From NCBI RefSeq assembly GCF_024166365.1, contig NC_064844.1, forward strand, positions 744,001-808,000: 64,000 bases of DNA. The letters run 5' to 3'. Positions 55,686 to 64,000 of this stretch are shown here, one piece after another. The stretch is from Elephas maximus indicus. Its lineage: Eukaryota > Chordata > Mammalia > Proboscidea > Elephantidae. The stretch's first letter is position 1, and each line of letters begins with the position of its first letter. Position numbers and translations under genes: made by a program. The notes below the pieces were generated by a model, which saw only the letters and a program-made list of their open reading frames with translations, did not search any database and was not told the DNA's origin.

Positions 55686-56940
55686 TTTTCTTTTTTTGTA
55701 GTAAATACGCATACCAAGTGAATACATACAAAATACCTGCCATTTTAACAATCTTCACATGTACAGTTCAGTGACAGTATGTTCATCACAGTGTTCCACC
55801 ATCACCCTTATCCCTTCCCAAATCTTTCCATCACCCTTAACAGAAGCTCAGTGACCCCTAAGCGTTGAGTTCTCCTTTCTACTCCCTCCTCTTGCCCCTG
55901 GTGACTACTTGCCTGTTCTAGATATTTCACGTAAGTGGGGTCATACAGTATTTGTCCATTGGTGATTTACTTCACTCAGCATGTTTTCAAGGTTGAAATA
56001 TGTTGTATGAACTGAGTATGGCTGAGTGATATTGCATTACATGTATGTAGCACATTTTGTTTATCCATTCGTCGGACATTTAGGCTGTTCCCACATTTGG
56101 GATGAGAGTGTCGCAATGACCATTGGTGCACAGGTTTGTTTGTGTTCCTGCTTTCAATTCTTTTAAGTATAGACCTAAGCTTGGAATTGCTGGGTCATGT
56201 GGCAATTCAATGTTTAACTTTTTCAGGAACCACCAATCTCTTTTCTCCAATGGCTATACCATTTTCCAATCTCACCAGTGACAAGTATAAGGGTTCTTAT
56301 TTCTCCACGTCCTTGCCAACCACCTGTTGTTTTCATTTTTTTCAATCATAGCCATCCCAGTGGATGTGAAGTGCTCTCAGTGTGTTTTTTTTTTTTTTTT
56401 AAATAATTTTTATTGTGCTTTAAATGAAAGTTTACAAATCAAGTCAGTCTCTCACACAAATCTCACTGTGGTTTTGATTTGTATTTTCCTAATGACTAAT
56501 GACATCAAGCATCTTTTCATCTACTTGTTGGCCATTTGTATATGCTATTTTGTAAAATGTCTATTCAAGTCCTTTGCCCATTTTTGGTTGGGTCGTCTTT
56601 TTAAGTTCCAGGAGTTCTTTATATATTCTGGATATTAAGCCCTTATCCAATATATGGCTTCCAAGTATCTTCTCCCACTCTGTAGGCTGTCTCTTCGCTT
56701 TCCTGATAAGGTCCTTTGATGAACAAAATTTTAAATTTTGATGAAGTCCCATTTACCCTGTTTTGTTGCTCATGCTTTTGGTGTCATATCTAACAATCCA
56801 CTGTTAAAAACTAGGTCCTAAAGCATTACCCATTTTCATCTAAGGGTTTTACAGTTTCAGTCCTCACAGTTAGGCCTCTGATCCATTTTGGGTTAGTTTT
56901 CGTATACAATATGAGGTATGGGTCCATGTTCATTCTTTTG
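55686..56940 (-). mobile_element. Old L1 fragment
   Basis: Reversed L1 3' and ORF2 C-terminal sequence (catgtacagttcagtgacag, ggaattgctgggtcatgtgg, ggcttccaagtatcttctcc). A 63-codon - strand frame at 56561-56752 still reads KRQPTEWEKILGSHILDKGLISRIY. The fragment is interrupted by a 76-bp L1 tail at 56385. Confidence 0.7.
56385..56460 (-). mobile_element. 76-bp L1 tail insertion
   Basis: Only the last bases of the lineage-specific L1 3' UTR and its A tail are present. Target-site repeats tctcagtgtg (56375-56384) and tctcactgtg (56461-56470) flank it. Confidence 0.85.
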
Positions 56941-56999
56941 CTTGTGTCAGCAAATACTTAGTGTTTATTATGTGCTCAGTATACAGCAATGAACAAAAC

Positions 57000-57235
57000 A
57001 GGTCAGGCTCTCATGGAGCTTATATTCTAGTGAGAGGGCAAGACAATAAAATATACTCACAGGTATATTGACTTGTCTGACATATAGTGCTCAGAGAAGG
57101 CTTCTCTGACAAGGTGACATTTGAGCAGGAAGTTAGGAAGCAAGCCATGCGATTACCTGGGGGGAAAGCATTCAAGGTAGAGGAACAGTGACTGCCAAGG
57201 CCCTACAATGGAACAGCCCTGGTGTATTACATCAG
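57000..57235. repeat. Ancient L2-like or related repeat
   Basis: The stretch (tcatggagcttatattctag, gacaaggtgacatttgagca, gcattcaaggtagaggaaca) resembles common ancient mammalian LINE-derived repeats. Subfamily not assigned. Confidence 0.45.
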
Positions 57236-57400
57236 GTATTTCTCAACCTTGCTATTGACATTTTCGGTTCATTGTGGGGGGCTCTTCTGTGCATTTTAAA
57301 ATGTGTAGCAGCATCTCTGGTCTCTACCCATTAGATGTAACACCCACTCCCTGCTAAGTTGTGCAAATACCTCCAGCTGAAAACCACTGTGCTAGAGGAA
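57236..57400. repeat. MER-type hAT fragment
   Basis: Phrases ctattgacattttcggttca, gtgcattttaaaatgtgtag and gaaaaccactgtgctaga fit a short hAT-derived element. The family is inferred. Confidence 0.5.
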
Positions 57401-57921
57401 CAGCAAGGGGGTTGGGGGACTAGGGTAGCATGAGTGAAGGGGAAGTGGTGGAGAAGCTGGTCAGAGAGGTAACCGAAGGTCAGATCATGTAGGGACTTAA
57501 ATGATCACAGCAAGCACTATGAACTTTATCCTGAATGAGAACAGAAGCCAGTGGAGGTTTTGAAAAGATAAGTAACATTATCTAATTTATAACCCAGGCA
57601 TGAAGTGATTGTGGTTTGCACCAGGTGAAGTGGTGAAAAGTGGTTAGATTATGGATATATCTTGAAGGTAGCGCTAACAGGATTTGCATTGTACATGGAG
57701 TTTGAGGGAAGAAGTCAAGATTTTTGCCCTAGCAACTGCTTAAATGAAGATGCTAATTACCGAAATGGGGGAGCCTGGGAAAAAAGTAGGTTTGGCAGAG
57801 ATAATCAAAAGTTCAATTTTGAACCTGTTAAGTTTGAGATACTCCTTAGACAAGTGGAGATTTCAAGTCAGCAATCAGATTCAGGGGAGAAGCTGGGTTA
57901 AATATATGAATTTGGTAGTTG
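57401..57921. other. Intergenic, probable ancient repeat remnants
   Basis: The text (gtcagatcatgtagggactt, gaactttatcctgaatgaga) continues the L2-like pattern. No gene is seen. Confidence 0.45.
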
Positions 57922-58102
57922 TTAAAACAAACAAACAAACAAACAAACAAACCCATTGCTGTTGAGTTGATTCCAACTCATAGTGACTCTATAGGACAGA
58001 GCAGAGCTGTCCCCTAAGGTTTCCAAGGAGTGGCCGGTAGATTCAAACTGCTGACCTTTTGGTTAGCAGCCAAACACTTAACCACTGTGCCACCAGGGCT
58101 CC
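57922..58102 (-). repeat. AfroSINE, short form, with (AAAC)n tail
   Basis: An aaac repeat of about 30 bases precedes the reversed tail aacccattgctgttgagttg. The element ends ccaccagggctcc. A tail fragment of another copy follows at 58106-58145. Confidence 0.93.
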
Positions 58103-58826
58103 ATACCAAACCCACTGCCGTCATGTGGATTCTGACTTACTTGTTAGGTGGTTTTTATAACCATGGGACTGGACTGATCACCTAGGGGGTAAATGAGGAG
58201 AACAGACAGAGCAATGAACCCTGGGCACTCTAGTGTTCAGAAGTCAGATGAAAATAATTCAACAAAGCAGATAGTGAACAAACCTCCAGGATACAAAGGG
58301 TCCACTGGAAGACGGTCATATCCAGCAATTCCGTTTCTAAGAATGTATCCTAAGTGAATAAATGGAACAGTACACAGATATGTATATATTAGAAAGTTTA
58401 TTGAGGTATTGCTTTAAAAGGGAAAATTTGAAAACAATTTAAATATTCATCAATTGGGTCCAGTTTCAAAATTACTGTGCATCCATACAATGAAACGCTA
58501 TACACATGGACAAAAAGTGACATACACGTTAACATAAAAAAAACTTTAGCATTTTTGTCCCATTTTACATGCCTACAAAATAAAAGAACATGTACTAAGA
58601 TATTAATAGTGATTACTACAGGTATGGGATAATAGTATTTTTTCATATTTTCTGTAGTTTTTACAATGAGCACGTTATTTTTATAAACAGAAAGGTTACA
58701 ATAATAAATAATTGCAAAATATTGCAAATAGGTTAAAGTGACAATTGTAAAAGTACAGGGAGATTTAACTTGCCAGCAGGATATGTGAAAAACACCTAAA
58801 TATCTTGATTAACTATAGTTTAGAGG

Positions 58827-58890
58827 GAACCCTGGTGGCGTAGAGGTTAAGTGCTACAGCTCCTAACCAAGAGGTCGGCAGCCCAAATCA
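58827..58890 (+). repeat. AfroSINE head fragment
   Basis: The first 64 bases (gggaaccctggtggcgtag to gaggtcggcagcccaaat) are present, with no tail. Confidence 0.82.
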
Positions 58891-59189
58891 TACATCCCCA
58901 GAACAAGAGCGCTCATAATGTTAAGCTACTCTGTGCTGTCAGACTGTATTTCTAAATGCCGTACTTTATGAAAACACTGCTCTTCTCTAGACAAGGTTTA
59001 ATTTCTCAATCAGGACCATGTCTAGACCTGAAATCACGTGACATGAGGAAAAGGTACAAGAACTCTGGGTGTTCTAGGCCAAAGAAAAGTCACAATGGAA
59101 ATCAGACTTCCTGCTTTCGAATACAGGAAGAATAACTTGTGGAAGTGGGGTTAAACTTAACTATACTTTTACTCACAGGGTCAGACAAG

Positions 59190-59350
59190 AACCACCTGCA
59201 TCAGCATTACCTGGAGTGCTTGCTAAAATTGTTGATTTCTGGCCCCAGCCTAGGCATACAGAATCAGAATCTCTGGGTAGTAGGCAAGGCCCAGCTATTC
59301 TCATGAGAATCAAAGTTGAAAAATTACTGCACGTAATTTGACAGTAATCC
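59190..59350. repeat. MER5A-like fragment
   Basis: Phrases agaaccacctgcatcagcat, ggccccagcctaggcataca and cagaatcagaatctctgggt match the MER5A pattern. Confidence 0.55.
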
Positions 59351-59404
59351 ACCAGACAAAAGAAATTCCAGGCAGGCAAATTTTCTCCCTCAACGAGTAC
59401 CAGC

Positions 59405-59590
59405 TCGCATTTACTCTGTGCTCATTGTACGTTGGGCAGTATTCTAAGCACTTTATTAAATCCTTACATCAACCCTGAGGTAGGTACTATCATTAACCCC
59501 CATTTTATAGTTAAGGAAACTGAGGTACAGAGAGGTTAAGTAACTTGCTCAAGGCCACGCAGTGGGAGAATTGGGATAAATAGAAAAATC
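59405..59590. repeat. MIR element
   Basis: The core attaacccccattttatag followed by aggaaactgaggtacagaga and ggttaagtaacttgctcaag is diagnostic of MIR, an ancient mammalian tRNA-derived SINE. Confidence 0.8.
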
Positions 59591-59686
59591 CTTCCGATGT
59601 AGTAAACCTCCCCTGGTCTGTAAGATTCAGGACTAAACTCTGTGAATGGTTGTAGAATCTTTATACTTCCACTAGACAACAATCCA

Positions 59687-59838
59687 GAGCCCTGGTGGCA
59701 CAGTGGTTAAAAGCTCAGCTGCTAACCAAAAGGTCGGCAGTTTTGACTCCACCAGCCGCTCCTTGGAAACTCTATGGGGCAGTTCTACTCTAGAGTCACT
59801 ATGAATCACATTCGACTCAATGACAATGGGTTTTTTAA
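59687..59838 (+). repeat. AfroSINE, short form
   Basis: It runs from agagccctggtggcacagtg to tcgactcaatgacaatgggt, with a small deletion in the tail part. Confidence 0.92.
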
Positions 59839-59844
59839 TGGGTA

Positions 59845-60130
59845 CTTCCCTAATAAACCTCTGTGAGTGTGGCTGGTGCAATGAATTACCGAACCCACCA
59901 GAGGAGTAGAGAGTGCCATGGAACAGACTGTTGGTGCCTCACAGGAGTCAGCCTTGGGCTGTTTGTTTTAACTCTCCTTCCCCTTGTGAAGTTAGAGAAG
60001 GTCAGAGGACGCTGCCGTGTCCTTTTTCCAAGGGGATGTGCCAACATGCATGGAAACAAAAAACTTGGGTCTATAGAGTTTGGCTGCTGTACCAGCCCTG
60101 GACTGCCTACTCCCAGTTTGTTACATGAGA
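59845..60130. repeat. Dispersed repeat, second copy of the unit near 42,600
   Basis: The text aatgaattaccgaacccacc, gaggagtagagagtgccatg and later ccccttgtgaagttagagaa is a diverged copy of 42,610-42,840. It ends in an A run at 60128-60142. The family is not assigned. Confidence 0.5.
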
Positions 60131-60142
60131 AAAAAAAAAAAA

Positions 60143-61289
60143 GCTTGTTAAAGCCATTGATTTTTTTTTTTTTTTAACTTTCAGCCCAATGTGTCCCCAA
60201 TACGAGTAAACACTGAAACAAAGTAATTATAGACTATAGTGAAAGCTATGAAGGAAATAAACAGAGTACTGTACTATGATAGAACACTAGAAGGGAACCG
60301 TTTTTTGAGATGATGTTTAAGTTGAAACCTCAAGGATTTCAAAGTTAGACAGCGTGTCCTAGGGAAGAAATAACAGACCTGGAACACGATAAGTTTTTAT
60401 GGGATCAAGGGGAACAGTGTGGCTGAAATGGTTATAGTAAAAACCAGAGAGACAAGTTGGGGAAGGCCCAAGTGAAGAGTTTATTCTATTCCGAATGCCA
60501 CAGGAAATTACTGAAGAATTTTATGTACAGAAGTGATACAATCCAATTTATGTTTAAAAACATCAACTCTAGCAATTTAAGAATCAAACAGCACTTTGCT
60601 GAGCTAATGTACAAAGTACTATGGTAGGTGCTGTGGACAGAATAAAACAGCATACCTGCCTTCTAATAAGGGCCCTATGTTCCACAAGACAGGGACTGGA
60701 GCATGGGTGTGAGGGAGAAGAGTAAATGCTGTTAACTCCACTCTCCAGTATCAACGCCAGGCCTTAACCTCAAACTCCAGAGACAATAAAAAGATATAGG
60801 TTAAAATCCTACATCCATAATAGCAGAATGCTAACAGGAGCAAATAATTTCCATAACAATGATCATTTTCTAAAGTTGTTTACATGGGGGTGGTTTTCCA
60901 GCAAGTACCTAGGAATATACTACCAACTGCGGAATTAGAAATTTCACGAAAGTAGACTGTATGATTTTACTCAAAGCATAATTCTACCACTAGATGGTGA
61001 CATGAAACAAAACATTGAAAAGTCATCCATATACATCTAGCTACTGAAGATAGTATGGTGAGTGCTGACTTGAAAATCCAGGTTTACAAGGAGAATTTAG
61101 GGGATATTTTACCAATAATTCTGCTTCATTATTCTTTTGAAATGCACACCATTCAAATACATTAAAAGGCCCCGTTGATACATATGCCAAGTCAGCACAG
61201 ACTAGTGAAGAGCATAGAGTTAGGGTGCACAAAGCCTTGTTTCTACTGTCTTCTGTGCCTTTACCTATTATTAAGCAGTTAAACTTGGT
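60143..61289. other. Intergenic, no gene seen
   Basis: A T run at 60161-60176 and nothing else that I recognise. The - strand frame at 61041-61325 has no recognised domain. Confidence 0.6.
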
Positions 61290-61562
61290 AAGGGATTGGT
61301 AAACTAGTCTGTGGCCAAATCCCAACAGTTTTTACATTTTTAAGTGTATAAAAAATAGTATTTTTTAACAAGAAAATTGTATGGATTTCAAATTTCAGTG
61401 TCCACAAATAAAGTTTTACTGGAACACAGTTAGCTCATTCCTTTATGTACAGTCTACGGCTGCTGTCATGTTATAACACCAGAGTTTAGTTGTGATATGA
61501 AACCACGTGGCCTACAAAGCCTAAAATATTTACTATCAGGCCCTTTGTAGAAGCCTGATGAG
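61290..61562. repeat. hAT-type MER element
   Basis: The stretch caaatttcagtgtccacaaa, taaagttttactggaacaca and cctaaaatatttactatcag matches a common mammalian hAT-derived repeat. The name is not certain. Confidence 0.55.
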
Positions 61563-62057
61563 CCCTGAAGTAGACGATTTACAATAATGATCATTTATGG
61601 CAATACATAATTCTCTAGATTCTAAAAGCTTTTAAAGCCAAGCACCATATCACATAATTTTAAAACAAAACTACAACTAGGAAGTAAGCGATTGTAAAAA
61701 AAAAAAAAAAAAAAAAAAGATACTGGCTTTAATGGAGGTCAGCATGGCTTCAACACAATGCTCCACATCTATGAAGTGCTATCACGGGTCCTCTGTAACC
61801 TTAAGAGCATAGATGACAGATGCTTACAAATTACCAAAAGAAGGTCTCCATCAGTTAGGAATGTGTCTGGCCATATGCAATGAAAATCTTAGCGTGGCTT
61901 AAGGAAAAAGGGACTTATGTTTCTCACATTAGCAATCTCGGTGCAGAGAGCAGCTGAAGGATGCATCGGGGACCCACACTATTATTCAGTATTACCAGCT
62001 TTACGGTTGACTTTTCTCCTTGAGGTCTCATTGTTAAAAAATCACAAAGTGGATGTT

Positions 62058-62120
62058 ATATGGTGGTGCAAATGGTTAAGTGCTGGACTGCTAACTGAAA
62101 GGTTGGCAGTTCAAACCAGG
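62058..62120 (+). repeat. AfroSINE head fragment
   Basis: The head (tggtggtgcaaatggttaag to ggttggcagttcaaacc) is present, cut by a MER5-like piece from about 62121. Confidence 0.75.
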
Positions 62121-62345
62121 GCTTCAAACAGGTTCATTTGGTTCCAACGAACCCCTGCTGAGAATCTGCATTTCTAACAAGTTCCCAGGCCATGCTAAGG
62201 CTGCTGGTTAGGGACCAATTCTGAGAACCACTAGCAGAGCAGTGGTTCTCAAAAATTATTATACTTAAGAATCACCTGGGGATCTTGTTCAAATCTAAAT
62301 TCTGATTCAGTGTACCTGGGGTGGAAATGCTGGTTCTAAACCCTG
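62121..62345. repeat. MER5A-like pair
   Basis: Two MER5-type segments meet head to head near 62225-62255 (ctgagaaccactagcagagc then agcagtggttctcaaaaatt), each with the aatcacctggggatcttgtt or agaatctgcatttctaaca signature. Confidence 0.6.
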
Positions 62346-62507
62346 GTTTCAAGCAACGAGTTAAGAGTTAAGGGGCATGGCAACTGAATTCATCCTTTTC
62401 AGTAAGAAAGGGCACTTCTTCCCAGAAGATCCATCCTACAGATTTCTGCTCAAATTTCATTGGCCAGAACTCAAACACATGACCACCCCTATTGAAACCA
62501 CTGTAAT

Positions 62508-62645
62508 CACTCGGTGGTGCAAACAGGTAACTTGCTTGTTAACCAAAAGGTTGGAACAAGGTCTGGCAATCTACTTCCAAAAAAAATCAGCCACTGAAAA
62601 CCCTACAGAGCACAGCTCTACTCTGACACACAAGGTGTTACCATA
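62508..62645 (+). repeat. AfroSINE, decayed
   Basis: The head tcggtggtgcaaacaggtaa and the central block (gtctggcaatctacttccaa) are recognisable. The B box is lost. Confidence 0.7.
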
Positions 62646-62899
62646 AGCCAAAAACTAGAAATTTTACATGGTTTTTCAATTATTGAAACCACTGGAAAAG
62701 GAGAATGAGATTACCATGGTTGGTTTTAAACCAATTACCAATATTCCTTGGGGCACTTCTTCCGGAAATCAAGGCCTCTTGGCTGCCACCCTTGAGGAAA
62801 CCCGGGCTCCACTGGCAGGAAGAGGGGTGGGTGGGAATGGATGTTGGATGGACGATGTCGGCTCTAAGACCCAAGGTCAAGTCTGAAGAAACTCAAGTT

Positions 62900-64000
62900 T
62901 TGTGGGAAAATTGAAGACGGCAGAAGAGTACCACAGCGTCTGCGGATCGTTTGCTCTTATGAAACAACTTCACGTAGGCTGGGCAGAAACTTATAATCGA
63001 CTTCAAGCAGCAGCAAAGTAAAGCGTACCAGGAAGGTCGTCCCGGCATGGAGACGGCTGCGATGCCTCGGCGAACGCACTGCAGAGCTCGGGGAAGCACA
63101 GCCCCGACCTCCACAAGCCTAAAAAAGAACGACTACAAGGCCCAGCGGCTGCTCTGGCGACAGTTCCAAGGATACCGTGTACACGAGTTAACTTTCCGGC
63201 CTTGCAGGCTCACCTCCCGACAAACATGTCGGACAGAGGCAGCAGCGAGGAAGGTGTAGTGAAGGCGGGAGGGAATTTCCTGACAGCACCTGGAGTCTAC
63301 ACAACGCCGAGCTTCGGCTGCGAGCCTCCTCCGCTTCACCTGTCCTCCGCGGCTGGGACCTGCCCCTCGCCCACAGGCCTAATACGCTGTTTCAGGTCCA
63401 GAGCCCTGGACCGGCCGCTGGGGCGCGGCCCCCTCAGCTAAAAAACGAGGCGATGCCGCGCGGACACATTTTGCCCGTCATTTCTAGTCACACCGAGCGT
63501 CCCTGCTCGGGACGGGCGCGCCTCGGAGTGTCGAGAGCCCCCGGGCTGGCCCGCTCACAGACACCTCCGGCTTCCCTCACCTCAAACGCCGAGCGCGGGT
63601 CCGGAGGAAAGATGGCGAAGCGCGGGGACGGGCGGCGCGAGTGACCCTGCTCTCGCCGGGCCTCCGACGGGGAGCGGGCCGCGGAGGGCGCCGCCGCGCA
63701 GCCGCTCGCCGCCTCCGCCATCTTCTAGTCACCCGGACTCCCCCCCGGCCGCGCCGGCCCGCTTCCCTTCCGGCGGCTGACACGGATCCGGGCGGGGCGG
63801 GCCGGCCCGAGGGCGGGGAGGCCGGACGGAAGAGGAAAGGGAGGGCAGCGAGGCGGCCGCGGCGCGCGTGCGGGGGGCGGGCGGGCGGGCCGGAGGGAGG
63901 GAGGAGGCGGAGGCCGAGCGCGAGGCGCTCCCCGTCGGCTCCTGCGCCCGGGCGGAAAGAGCCGAGCGCGGCCCGAGCGCTCCCCTAAAATGGCGGCGGC
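62900..64000. promoter_or_regulatory. CpG-island promoter, probably USP34
   Basis: CpG and GC content rise steadily from about 62,900 and are extreme after 63,400. GC boxes (gggcggggcg near 63,790), ETS cores (cttccgg near 63,766, cggaag near 63,826) and YY1-like motifs (aagatggcg near 63,609, cgccatctt near 63,716, aaaatggcggcggc at 63,987-64,000) are present in both orientations. There is no TATA box. This is a housekeeping-type promoter. The next gene by remembered mammalian synteny is USP34, transcribed to the right, but no coding sequence is visible here. Confidence 0.75.

Noticed and set aside
63641-63988. A 115-codon Arg/Gly/Pro-rich + strand frame and its - strand partners
   Set aside because: Frames open by chance in extreme GC content. 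The composition is typical of CpG-island sequence and there is no recognised domain.

Overview
The window is mammalian genomic DNA, almost certainly from an afrotherian and most likely from a paenungulate such as an elephant or sirenian. The evidence is about thirty copies of a tRNA-Asn-derived SINE with an RTE-like 3' tail (AfroSINE type), RTE LINE 3' ends carrying the same tail, and L1 3' UTRs of a type I associate with afrotherians. The AfroSINEs occur in a long form and in a short form lacking a central block. The short form is the pattern described for the Hyracoidea-Sirenia-Proboscidea subfamily. The species call is inference; the repeat structure is seen directly.

Bases 1 to about 32,570 hold most of XPO1 (exportin-1/CRM1) on the + strand. 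I could place 22 consecutive coding exons, from residue 77 to the stop codon at residue 1072 in human numbering. All junctions keep frame, and the product has the usual 1071-residue length if the upstream exons (residues 1-76, before the window) are normal. The cargo-groove residues Cys528, Lys534, Lys537, Lys568, Glu571 and Phe572 are intact. One intron uses a GC-AG donor. The introns carry many AfroSINEs, old and lineage-specific L1 pieces, a short DNA transposon and a CpG-dense 54-bp minisatellite.

Bases 32,570 to about 62,900 contain no gene that I can support. This is a graveyard of nested retroelements: AfroSINEs, RTE tails, tRNA-Gly-derived SINE-like units, truncated L1 3' UTRs, and one young 5'-truncated L1 (49,638-54,240, - strand). 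That L1 has an ORF2 open for its whole preserved length. An internally deleted mariner-type transposon lies beside it.

Bases 62,900 to 64,000 form a strong CpG island with GC boxes, ETS and YY1 motifs, ending inside what looks like a 5' exon or promoter. From remembered mammalian synteny the next gene downstream of XPO1 in the same orientation is USP34, so this is probably the USP34 promoter. No USP34 coding sequence is visible, so that name rests on synteny alone.
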